Assembly (NCBI GenBank): GCA_020543525.1
Contig: JAHYIO010000031.1
Span: 434,001 to 498,000, forward strand
From: Coriolopsis trogii
Lineage: Eukaryota > Basidiomycota > Agaricomycetes > Polyporales > Polyporaceae
Reading direction: 5' to 3'
DNA: 64,000 bases
Part shown: positions 21,660-32,476 of the stretch, in pieces
How positions within the stretch are numbered: the stretch's first letter is position 1
How the letters are laid out: every line of letters begins with the position of its first letter
Program-made: the position numbers and the translations under genes
Notes under the pieces: model-generated
Databases searched by the model: none
What the model was told of the DNA's origin: nothing
What the model saw: only the letters and a program-made list of their open reading frames with translations

Positions 21660-22800
21660 GGAACCTACCGAACAGCGTTCCGAATCCTTGACCTGGAGAC
21701 GAACGTGGAGGCCCGAGGCCCGGGGACTCGTGGGCGACCCTTCGGAGCGACCAGGTGTCGAATTCCGCTTATGTGTGGAGCTAACATAGTCGACCAGAAT
21801 GTAGAGGGAATCTTCCTAGTTATGGGAAGCCTCGTCGATGTCGTCGATGAAGGTTGGAGGTTGCTGAGACAAGGAGACGTCAGATGACCAGGTGAAGATA
21901 ACTGGGACAAAACCTCAAAAAAGCGTGACAGAAACCGAGAAGCCGTTCGAGCGGGCGAGTTGAGGGATGGGATGATGTAGATGATGCCGTAGTGACCAGT
22001 GCGATTTGTAGCAACTTGGAGTGATTCTTCTGTCGACTATCATTCAAAATGTGGCCCGCGGGGCACATTGCTGGTTGCGCGTCCCTAGTTCACTTTCCTT
22101 TGGTGCAGGTCTGCATGTCGTTTCAGACGGTGTCTTGGATTTCGGAGATAAGGGTGGTCAGGGGAGGACACGAGAGGGTTGAAGACTGAGTTTGTGACTC
22201 GGTCACCAGGCCAGCGCTTGCTGCGGTCCGGAATTGTTATCACGTGAATACTAGCGAACGATACTTTCAAGTTGCATGTTTGACTTTACCTTGTTTGTTG
22301 ACCATCGTCTGGCCGAATCGTCCCCGATTCCTTCGCCTATGAAGCAGCTGGCAACAGAAAGCCCCTAAGGAGATTAAACCCACCATTCTTTGTACGGTAT
22401 GTAGTATATGTCCCTGTCAGCCTCCATAATGGTGTTTACGACTGTTCACAACAAAGTCATTTTGCCATTCAAGTTGCAACTGCGCGTTGCCAAGTCAATG
22501 AGTCTCATCACGATGACTTGTTTCACTGCGTTATGGGAGCATTTTCTTTGATTGGACTCGGTTATGCATATCGTCACATCGCCATGCAACGGGAGCGTAC
22601 GTATCAGGGTCATCTGAGCTGCTTGGCTGAATGTAACATTCGCCTAGTACCGTGTGTGTTTGGTGGTAGTACTAGCGATTGTATCGCATACACGAATTGA
22701 ATGCTCTGACAAGAGTTTCTCCCTGCACAAGCCGTCAATGGGTGGTGATCAAGGTATGATCAACCTCTTTGTGTCGCTTCCTGGGGACACGCAAGCCTTG
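21660..22800. other. No convincing gene
   Basis: Only short frames in both strands; no motif, repeat or duplicated block recognised. Confidence 0.45.
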
Positions 22801-22808
22801 ATCAGGGT

Positions 22809-22818
22809 TATAAAAGGT
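22809..22818 (+). promoter_or_regulatory. TATA box before an unresolved locus
   Basis: gttataaaag is followed within 75 bp by a pyrimidine-rich leader and ATG at 22884 (MPWWFDICTT). It looks like a real promoter although the gene behind it could not be assembled. Confidence 0.4.
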
Positions 22819-22883
22819 GCCGACTTCTAGTTCTCTGCCTGACATTGCCTCACATCTCTCCCCCTCATTGCATGCTATTCATC

Positions 22884-24500
22884 ATGCCGTGGTGGTTCGA
22901 CATCTGCACCACTCCCCACTCTCTCACAGATAGACTTCTCATCATCTCCACCTCCACATACCTCAAGAGCGGCAGTTTACATCGAAACCGGAGGAGGGAT
23001 GGGCTCAGTCAGCTGGATGGATCGTGAGTGCGTTTTCTCCACGGTACGCGCCCCATACCAAAAGGGCTTATGAAAGTCGTCTTTGCAGGTTGCTCATTCG
23101 AGTATCCGACTTTGGTCAGGTGCGCCGTATTGACGTTCGGTCGAGAGCTCACTTTAGCTTTACTGATAAGTCGCGTCTCTCACAGCGATCTGAACTCTGG
23201 TTTTTGCCCATATACATGCACCCTCAGCCAAAGCCGCCGTCGGCTGTAGTTGTGGCGGTTCCGTCGAATTCCCTCCCAGAGGCAGAGAAGTGGTTTGTGT
23301 ATGCCGGCCGCAGTGTCTCGTTAGGTCGCGCAAGGGCAATAAGCCGGACTCACGCGTCCGTACTCGATCAATCACGCCGCTATCCCACTCTCGAAGAGGG
23401 GCAAAGAGGCACGTTCGTACGCGCTCCAACACCGTTCCGAATAACGAGGGAGAATTCCGGCTTCTGAGTCTCACCGTGGGTCCGTTGGACGAGGTCGCAA
23501 GTGAGTGTTCAATGTTCCTTACCATGGTCACGTCGATGACCGAGGGCGCTTGCGGAGCAGAGCTCAAGCCCTCCATGATCACCATGCCGACTTCCGTGGC
23601 ATGGGTGGACAAGAAACGGGGCATCCATATGTTAAACCAGTACCAGGGAGGGCCATTTTCGGAGGACCCTGCTCGCGCGGATACCAGAGCGTCCAAGAAG
23701 GGCGCAAGGGGCACAGCAGCGAAGAGAAAAGCGGCCCCGACCGTAGAACCTCGGTCGGGGGAGCGGGCGAAGAGGAGCAAGGTGGAACCAACCCAGACAG
23801 AGTACAACAGCAATTAGTGCAGACGCAAAAGACGGATGGGTCAATGGGAACGCCGGAACTGCAAGACATGATGCCGCGCTGCGGTGGCACGTCGAATCGC
23901 TGGGGCATACACAACGCCCTTCCCACCCTATGGAGGTGCGTACTTTGTGCAGATCTATGGCCTTTCCTTACCCGACTTGACAATCCAAACCCTGCAACAG
24001 ATGAACGAATGGCCGGGTCTCAGGGAGGAGCACAACTTCTGTCATGTCTTCTGCTCCTCTTCCCGCTCTCCCTTTCCATGCGGAACCACCTCGAGCATAA
24101 CACCGAGGAGTGCTGAGTGGTCGACGCCACCACCACTCGCTACGCCTGCGCTCCCTGTGCCTCCGGGACACCAGACTCTACAGGCTCTCCGACCTCCTCC
24201 AGGGCTTCCGCCTCCTTCGCTGCCACCCGGCTGCACATGCCCACGCAGGTCTGAGCTTTCCATCCAAATAGAACGCCGGAAGACGTACTGGCCACTTGGT
24301 CGTCTGTGTGTGTCGATCGCGGAACATCCGTTGCGCATCAGATGCACGGTGTATCCTCACGCATCCCCCAAACGGCGACTCCGTCCGTGCACGGTCCGCA
24401 AACAATGCAGCAAGCTGGGACGAGGTCTGCACACATGCTGCCCCAGGGCGCCCAGGGCGGCCGCCGAAGTGGGGAGAGCGGCTGGTTCATTGGGCTAAGG
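22884..24500 (+). pseudogene. Unresolved, probably decayed plus-strand gene
   Basis: After the promoter, coding-like stretches occur in different frames: KWFVYAGRSVSLGRARAISR (about 23288-23345), MITMPTSVAWVDKKRGIHML with a lysine-rich tail (AAKRKAAP, GERAKRSK; about 23575-23815), and YFVQIYGLSLPDLTIQTLQQ with a following region (about 23940-24110). The SLGRARAISRTHAS wording is faintly FHA-like and the basic clusters suggest a nuclear protein, but no exon chain with consistent phases was found. Identity is not claimed. Confidence 0.3.
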
Positions 24501-25005
24501 CAAAGAAGGCCAGGTCTTGTGCCAAGCGTGTCAATCTCCAAGGCTGGTGTTCGAATCCGACTTCGCATCCGATGTCACCATTTCGATGCGCGGTGACTCT
24601 AAGGCGGTCTCGCGTCCTCGCCGCATCGCCCTGTTACGAAGTCCTCCACTGTGCCGACGGAGGAACGACTAGGCTAACTCCTGCAGACCCGTGCTCCAGT
24701 ATCTTCAGGTTGTGCGGTACACACGTAACTGTCTCAGGGAGTCAGGGACAACAGCGACCCATAGTCGTCGATCCTCTAGCACCTGTTGTGTCGAAGCAGA
24801 CATTTCAAGTTTTGTATGATGCAAACGAGGCACGTGTATTGCGCTATTAACAAGCAATGCAGCTGCCGAATTTCTGAGTATTTTTCAATCCCGAGTCCTC
24901 CCCGGGCCTAATTGTCAGTAGATGGCTTTCAGAGCAAAAAGGACAGCAGTACAGCGTTGCTGGAGTTTAATAAACTGTGCATAGATAAGAACATGGATGA
25001 CTGCA
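24501..25005. other. No gene seen
   Basis: Short frames only, no recognisable content. Confidence 0.4.
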
Positions 25006-25130
25006 TGACCACGCGGAGTGGAGAACGAGCACGAAGGGGGAGTAGTTGTCGATCGCGCAGGCGACGGAGGTGTCCGGGCATGGATGTACTTTAAGATGAT
25101 GTCCCAGTGCGGGTCCTCAGAGGCCTTCTG
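25006..25130 (-). pseudogene. Duplicated fragment of the 34592-36649 gene
   Basis: Bases 25027-25112 are nearly identical to 35046-35133, the part of exon 4 coding HWDVISKYIHARPDMSVACA. Here the frame is broken and only this piece is present. It is followed within about 40 bp by the coiled-coil relic, so an ectopic fragment joined another duplication. Confidence 0.75.
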
Positions 25131-25156
25131 ACACTCTCCAAGTGCCACGACGGCTC

Positions 25157-25930
25157 CGTGTCTGGCGAGCTGAGTCGAGAGCCATACGGAGCCGGGCGCA
25201 CTCGTTAGTCGTCACAGTCTGAGCCTCGCGAGCGGACTGGAGGGCGATGCGGAGCTCCTCCCTTTCATCAGTGGTTGAGCCTAGCGTCGCTTGCGTAGCT
25301 GCCAGCTCCTTGCGGACGGCCCACAGCTCAGAGTCGGCAGCGGAATGTGCAAGTTGCAGTTGCTCAAAGTCAGCCTTACTAAGAGACGCCGCTCAGCACA
25401 AGTCTAACGATGTCGCATGTGGAGTATACCTTCAGCGCGTCGGTCTCGCGAGGTAGTCGTTCTTCCCTCTCCCTGTGAGTGACAACACTTGGGCAGAACT
25501 AATCATCCACTCTCTACTCACCCCATAGTCCGCAATGTCCCGTTCCATCTTTGCTTCCACGCTATCTCGTCCGCTGCACCGCTCACGAAGCGCGGCGCAT
25601 TCCTTCTCGAAGATATCTGTCCTGCTACGACAGAGTCAACCCTAACACCCTGACGGTGTTCACCTCGGACACCAACGCGGCGTCCCGCTCCGAACGCAGC
25701 GCATCGAGGTCCTGCATAAGACGCGTCCTATTTCCACACGAGGGCTCTTCCACCTGCAGCGCCTCTTGAGAGAATTGCGTTGCCTCAGCGGGCGCGACTT
25801 GCCGTTCTCCTCAGAGTAGCGGAGGCAACGTTACATAGTCTTGAACGTGTGCCAGAAGCCAGGGTTTTCAGGCCGGAAGATGTGATTCTCGACGACGACA
25901 GCAAGCGAAGCAGTTCACAAAGATACGCGC
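25157..25930 (-). pseudogene. Relic of the coiled-coil gene, copy 2
   Basis: The sequence follows the minus-strand gene at 11010-12718 closely. For example cctcgcgagcggact, the region coding ARSAAV..LRAVRKELAAT, and the intron tgtcgcatgtggagtatacc are shared. Exon 3 is cut off at its 3' end and stops interrupt what remains. The intron acceptor matching 11922 is replaced by ctcacag. Confidence 0.75.
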
Positions 25931-26852
25931 AGACAAGCATTTGATGATAGACTCACAATGCATATGGCTTGCACCTCACGATTGTTATTCTGCGCAGAGG
26001 TATCTACGCGGACACCCCCACACTTCGCCCATGTGGAACATGAAGCCCACCAGGTTGCCATCCCAATGTGTCCGCTTGTGCATAGCCATTCGCGGAGCTC
26101 AGCAAGGTATACGAAGTCCAGGAGGTAGCAACACAGTCGTCGGTCGCAAGTAGAGTAGAGGGCTCGTAGAGGTTGGACGATGAGAGTAGCAAGACGCTCG
26201 CCTACCCATATCGTACGGTGCGGGGGGTCCGCGGGTCCGCGCGGCCCGACTAGCGTAGAATTGTCAGGAGACTCACCACTCTTGTCCGACGCACTTACCC
26301 TCCAATGCTCTCTTATGTTATGCCGCGTTTTTATTTCGTTCTAGACTATGCAAACGACCGCTGTTCACTCCCTTCCGGCAAGGAAGCCCATGAGTGACAA
26401 AGACGTGTGTTGCTTGGCACAGCAGTTCCACCGTAGTGACTCGGACCCCAGCGTCCAGGCCTCACCTGCGATTATACAACATGTCACAGCTCCGCGTCCA
26501 CGTTCGTGGACATGAACACCCTCTCTGCGTGTGGGTTAAGCGTGGACTCGCCAAAACTCTCCTATTCCATGTAGTGGTCTACTTGGAGTGCCGTATCAAC
26601 AGTTGACGAGAAGAGGAAATCGGCGACGCGAGCTTCCTGGTGGGAGGTCCACCAGCCAGGCCCATCCAAACATCCAAGCAAGGTGAGCCTTCTTCTGCCT
26701 GGACTACGCTGTTATGTCTGGAGGCTGACATCCTATAGTAGGGACGTAGGACGCCGCTGCCGAGCAATTGGCTGCCCATGCGAAGTGTTGACACGATCGC
26801 GCCCGCACCGGGGTTTGGTTCGGTTGGCACCCTGCCCGCCGCCCTCTCGCTC

Positions 26853-26900
26853 GTCACATATATGTTCAAGTCTGCACTCCAATCTCTTCACATACTCTCT
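26853..26900 (+). promoter_or_regulatory. Core promoter of paralogue C
   Basis: gtcacatatatgttcaagtc with the following pyrimidine-rich tract, about 140 bp before the ATG, as in A and B. Confidence 0.45.
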
Positions 26901-26995
26901 TTCCTCTCGCGCCCACCCACGGCCTCCAGCTACAGCGACTTCGACGCAGCTTCACCCAACATCGACCAACCTCCGCACATCGACCTCTTCACACG

Positions 26996-29788
26996 ATGGG
27001 AACGACAGTCTTCTCCCCAGGCTTACTCCCCGTCATACATGGCAACACACCCGGCAACACATCATATGGCATCGACGTTCAACTCGGCACCGGCGGCCCT
27101 CTTGTCCTCGACCCCAGCACGGCACTCATCATCCTCGCCCTCTTTGGCGCACTCGGCTTCCTCGTCCTCGTCCTCTCTTGCATCGTCCTCATCCTTTCCC
27201 TCGCGGTCGCTGCTCAGAGCACCCACAAGGACCTCAGCGCACGGACTCTCACCAGCGCCGTCACCGCCTTGTTCCGTCACGCCAATTGGATCATTCTCGC
27301 TGTCTACGTCGTCTGCCGCCATGTCTTCTACCTCGCCCGAGTCGTCTATGGAGCCAGCCCTCTCAAGCATGCCGTTGCCATCGTTCAAGATGTCTACTTT
27401 GCCGCACTCGCCGTCCTCAACATCGTATGGCAAGCAGGCGAAGCTGTCATCTTTGCCCTCTACCTCGTCGGTCTGGTCGTCCTCAAGCTCGCGCTCCTAA
27501 TTCTTCATTTCGCCCAAGCTGCACACGCCCTATTCGCGCCTCTTTTCAGTCTCTTATCTACCGCCTACTCGATTTCCTCGACGGCCCTGCAGTACATGAC
27601 CCTCCATACCTCCCCATCGAGTCTCTGCGTCTACGCATACATCTGGCACGCCATCAGTGTATCTGGCCAACTCATCTCCTCGGCGATGCGCGTCGGTGGC
27701 GGACTTGTCTCGTATCTTCCGGCCCTCCTCAATCTCGTCTGCATCGCCCTCACAACGGTCTCCTACATGCTCCTCGTCATACTCGTCAAGTTTGCGCTCT
27801 TGATTGCTGCAGAACAGCCGGCTCCTTCCATCCAAGCGGAGAAGGGGGTCTATACCATGGTCGTCTTCAAGGTTCACCACACGCCTCAGGTCAACAACAT
27901 TGTCACTGCTGTGTCTATCCGCCCAACGCTCCATATTGTCAAATTCCACCCGTTGGTTAGATCATACCGTGAGGAAGAGTCCATTGCATCGGAATCATAT
28001 CAGGTTGACAGTATGTGCCTCTCGTTGCATTGGTGCTCAGAACATTTTCCTGATTCATGTTCTTGCAGACGCCTCCGACAGCCTTGCTGTCGTTGTGTGT
28101 AGTGCCTGGATTCTCACTCTTCTCGGAAACGCCCCACGCCAGCTCGAACAGTCTCGAGCAGAGAACACAGCTTCTGGGACCGGAAATCAGCTTTGCATCC
28201 TCAGGGACAACGTGCTTGCCTTCATGGGCGTGAACGTGCTGGATACCATCGCATACATTGAGGAAGTGGACGACAACCTAGTTTCCACAGCTGGCGCGCC
28301 GGAGATCGAGGGCGGAGAGTCGACTGCTGAGAGCTCCAGAGACACAGTACCGGAGGCAATTATCGAGTATGCAATGGGTCCCTACGGACCATCACCACGT
28401 GAGTATCTCTGTCAAGTTTTATGGAGTCGAAACACTCACGGCGCATATGCCCTTTAGCCCCATCGGTCCCGACACCTGCTGCCTCCGCGTTCTTCCGCGG
28501 AATGACTTGGACGACTCGGGCCCAAGTCTTGCTCGCCTGCCGATTCGTCGCGTACGGACTCACCAAGCGTCCCCGCACCGTTCCAGAACAAGTCAACGTC
28601 ACCGCTCGCGCTCATCGTCATCTCGCAGTACATCTCCACCTCTCACTAGATACATATTGCTCAGTTAGCAGGACTTGGGCGACCCACGCTGTTGTAACTC
28701 CTCGTCGTCTCACTGCCTTCGAAACCGATGGGACACAGCTTGCCTCATCCGAGGACGAGGACCCTGATGAGACTCTCTGCGAGCTCGTCGATCCCGTGTT
28801 GGAGGAGCCTGAGAAGACCGACGGGGAAGCTTCCGACATCGTCGATATCCCGTCACAGACGCTTGTTTCCAGCCGTTCGCTCGATGAGAAGGTGGAGCAG
28901 CGAATCGCCACCATCACGCTCGCAGACAAGGTCGCGCGTAACTTCAAGCTGGACTCGCTGTGGGATGACTACGCCAAGTCCGGGAGTGCGTCCATGGCGC
29001 TCTTGTCCAAGGCCATCGTGCAAGCTCTCGTAGCATCAGCGACGTTCGATACCTCTCCCGTGGACTCCTCTGTTTCTGAGGTAGAGCTGGACGAGCAAGT
29101 CAAGGAAAACCGCAAGTCTCCAGACGCGCCGAGCAGCTGTGGAACTCCTCAGTCGGCTCTCAAGGCAACGGCCTCTACGTTTGTTCCAGTAGTGCTCAGG
29201 GCAGCAACCTCAACCGAGTCGATCAGCAAGTCCATCCTCGAGTCGGCTCCGAGTCTCAAGGCAACGGCGGCGCCCTTCGTCCCGTCCATGTCTCGACAAC
29301 TTTCCAGTGAGGCAGCCGAGCTGCGTTCTCCCAGCGAGTCAGTAGGCACGAAGTCCGTCGAGTCCGAGTCTCCCCTCAAAGCATCTGCCGCCGCCTTTGT
29401 CCCATTCGCATCCAAGGTCACGTCGACTGGACCTCTGCCCGACTCCGAGCCTTGCACTTGCAGCAGCATCAGCCCCGTGTCCATGTCAACTTCGGCTCTC
29501 AAGCCGATGGCCGCACCGTTCGTGCCGACGACATTGAAGTCAGCGCGATCGCTTCCACTAAGCATCCATCTGAACGCGGCTGCGCCTCAGTTTGTCCCTC
29601 TCGGTGTGCGGTGCGATCTGCCCGACCACGAGGACGGTGCATTATCTGCGACGACGATTACGGCGCAAGCGCAGACAAAGTCCAGTTGGAAGGGTCGTAT
29701 TCCACACTCGGTGCGACGGGCGAGGAAGCGGGCAAAGGAGGCATTAGCATTGGCTGAGGCGGCGGCGGAGGAGGCGGCGCAACAGTGA
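26996..29788 (+). CDS. Polytopic membrane protein with five PAM2-like motifs, paralogue C
   Basis: Exons 26996-28010, 28069-28398 and 28458-29788 (introns 58 and 59 bp, phase 1) give 891 aa. The extra length is mainly a six-residue insertion in exon 2 (about EGGESTAESS) and small changes in exon 3. Layout equals A and B: hydrophobic N-terminal half, SLDEKVEQRIATITLADKV block, Ser-rich tail. PAM2-like motifs read LKATASTFVP, LKATAAPFVP, LKASAAAFVP, LKPMAAPFVP and LNAAAPQFVP. The C-terminus KGRIPHSVRRARKRAKEA matches B. The first half of the exon 3 tail is almost identical to A, the surroundings nearer to B. Intact. Confidence 0.85.
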
Positions 29789-29900
29789 ACTCCACCTATA
29801 CTGTACTGACACCATTGACTGTCACTGATACCTTCTTCAGAACGCATCGAGTCTCACATTACTAGCTCCTGTATCATCTACATCTTGGTATACTGTTATA

Positions 29901-30317
29901 CAGTCGAAACCCTCTTATCCCATACCTCCGATAACCCATAACCTCTAATATCCCATAGATTTTGCCGGGTCCCGAGTTGGTTCTATGGGGGAAATCCCAT
30001 AACCTCCCATAACCCTTAACCCATAGCCTTTGCCGGCCAAAAACCCATAGGTTTTATCATTTTGTATCCGGAAAGTGTGCCCTGAGCTAGGTTTATGGGG
30101 CTCAAAATCTTCGTCTGCTTACATTTCATAGGTATACAACACTGCTCTAGGTGATTGGAAGCAAGACTGAACGTTGAGAATTCCTGGTGTTATCGGGCGC
30201 TTGAGTCATGATAACAGGTTACAGGATCGAGCGCTCGACGAGCGCCTCCTCTCGTAGCCCATAACCTCCGAAAACCCATAGTTTTCTGAGAGGTATGGGA
30301 TAAGAGGGTTTCGACTG
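29901..30317. mobile_element. MITE with 28-bp perfect TIRs and TA target duplication
   Basis: The left end cagtcgaaaccctcttatcc (28 bp to 29928) is repeated inverted at 30290-30317 without mismatch. TA dinucleotides flank both ends (29899-29900, 30318-30319). This is the signature of Tc1/mariner-pogo type elements. The 417-bp interior has no coding capacity but repeats cccataacc several times. Paralogues A and B lack the insertion between the stop and the shared 3' element. Confidence 0.9.
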
Positions 30318-30320
30318 TAC

Positions 30321-30336
30321 CCTGTACACTATAATA
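30321..30336 (+). terminator. Conserved 3'-flank element of paralogue C
   Basis: The 16-mer cctgtacactataata now lies 533 bp after the stop because the MITE separates it from the gene. Confidence 0.3.
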
Positions 30337-30379
30337 CCCCCCCTTTTTTCTCGCTCCGAATCGTTTGAATCGTGTGCAG

Positions 30380-31130
30380 ACTCTCGAGCTCGCTGATCTT
30401 GCGCTGAGGACACGTGCCCTCTGCTCTGTGCTCAGCGAGAGCTTGCTTGAGGTGCACCAGCTCTCCTTGCTCGAGGTGCGCGGCGTGCAGCTGAGAGATC
30501 ATCTCGTCTCGTCCTTCAGAAGCATCGGAGAGGGTGCGCGTGAATTCCTCAATGGCCTTCTGATGCTCTTCAAGTGCGTATACAGCTCCCCAAGGCTCCT
30601 CGCCAGTCGACCCTGACATCACTGAGAGTTTTGCGAGCCGAGTCGAGAGCCGCACGCAGCCGTACACACTCGGTGGTCGTGGCAGCCTGAGCCCCGCGAG
30701 CGGACTCGGGGGCGACGTGGAAATTCTCGCTGTCATCAGTGGTTGCCGCAGTGCCACGCGCGCAGCTGCTGACGGCCCGCAGCTCACAATCGGCAGCGTA
30801 CCGTGCGAGTTTCAGTTGCTCGACTTAAGCCTGATGTGAGGCTCGGCCAAGTTATCCAGAGGATATCGCGGGTGGTGCATTGATTGTGTATCACAGTTCT
30901 CAGTTTCCTGGCCACATTCTGGAGGGAGGGAGTGTCAATGCTGGGTAATCCATATTCTGCTCACCTCACAGTCTGCAATATCCTGTTCCATCGTTTCTAT
31001 CACGTTGTCTCGTCCGCTGCACCCGCTTACGAAGTGCGGCGCATTCCTCCTCCGAGTCCCTGCACTGGACCTCCGCGAGCCTAGGTTGGGCTTTGAACGT
31101 TGCGCGCTCCCGTTGAAGCTCCGTGGTCTT
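30380..31130 (-). pseudogene. Relic of the coiled-coil gene, copy 3
   Basis: Clear similarity to 11337-12150: gatcttgcgct, gcgagagc.tgcttgaggtgc and gcagctgagagatc recur in order, as does the region around the exon 1 donor (acgaagtgcggcgcattcctcctcc). Both ends are missing and frames are broken. Confidence 0.75.
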
Positions 31131-32476
31131 CGTCTGTAGTATCTGATAAACGAGTGAAACCTGGAGCTGCGAGAATGCTGATCATCAAATCAATGACGTA
31201 CCGACAAGCTGTCCTTCTGCAACAAGAGGAAGGTGACCGCGCACAACGATCCTCGTGCCCTTATGCCGAATTGAACAGAGACTCGCGAGTTCTCGTGGTC
31301 ATCTTTGGGAGGTACACCCTGCGCCGGTGCACTGTAACGGTGCAGCCTCAGTGGCTGTTGGGGGAGAAGAGTCTGGGCGACATCCTCGAGTCACATATAT
31401 CACCAGAAAGGCATAAATGTGTTATGATAATAACAAGTTCTACAGCCGTTGAATATCCGAACGAAAAACCTACTTGAGCCAGAGCCTTCCTGTAGGTTGT
31501 CAGTGAGCCGGTCGCATCAGGAAAAAGAGTGTAACCTTCGTGCACCCGGATTCTCTGCACATGAGACAGGTCGACATGTTACTAGGTTCTCCGTCCGAGG
31601 ACCGAGAGTGTAAATTGGAAGCAGTGGTGAATGTCTGTGCATATAATGATCACCTACAACGTCAGCATCCCAGACTTGGTAGGAGCGAAGTCGCGAGACA
31701 CGGACCTTTGCGCCGAGCGGTGACGATATCTCCACAATTGCAAAAAAGGCCGATGGCGTCTAGCAGCAGCCATGCCATAGCATGCAATTGCGTTGGGAGC
31801 TCGAGTGTCGGCGTCTAGATGTGCAAGTTCGCGCAGGGAATCGAGAGACGGGGTGGATGCGAGCTCGAGACGATCCCAAGACTCGGAATCGGAGGCGGAG
31901 ATATGTAGACGCTGTACGTAGGCGCGATTCCCACGTTCGCGTCATTACGGTCACTTGGAGAACAGCGCCAAGCGCTGAAGAGGATGTCGTCTCGAAGGAA
32001 GCCGACACCTTGACGAGTGCCACGACTTACTCCCAGTCTCCCACTGCAAACAGAAACATCCAAGCTCACGAGGTCGGTTGCCGGTGCAGCTATCCTATGA
32101 GCAAGGGTGCGTCATACTACAGCTGCACCGCAAAGCAATACACTTCAAGGTTTGATCGTTCGTGACAGTATTTACCCATGAGTACCCGACATGGTACTGC
32201 CTCGGAGCCCTCTACACCCCATCCCTCACCTCTCCCCAAGTACGTCAACCAGCATCCTGGTGTGTTCCACACGCTGATACTTCTACACGTATACATTATC
32301 CAGGGTCTCCCGTAGGAGTCGGGGTTGGGCAAACCTCTATTGATCCAGTGCTATCTGGCATTCGGGAGACAGTCGTCAAATACCGTACGTCTTACGAGTT
32401 GCCTTCGTACCAAATTTCCTGTGATTTATGCTAGTGCAAACAGCTACCTTAACCCTTTGCGTGCAAGGTCTAGCCG
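31131..32476. other. No convincing gene
   Basis: Overlapping frames of 60-130 codons on both strands without recognisable features. The last 100 bases are the leader of the HET gene. Confidence 0.45.

Larger units (their letters stand above)
25945..30380 (+). repeat. Segmental duplication unit C
   Basis: This unit holds paralogue C, the long upstream block shared with unit A, and the shared 3' element displaced by an inserted MITE. It is bounded on both sides by coiled-coil relics. Confidence 0.8.

Noticed and set aside
23160..23813. 217-codon minus-strand ORF
   Set aside because: It overlaps several plus frames with better coding character and has no recognisable feature.
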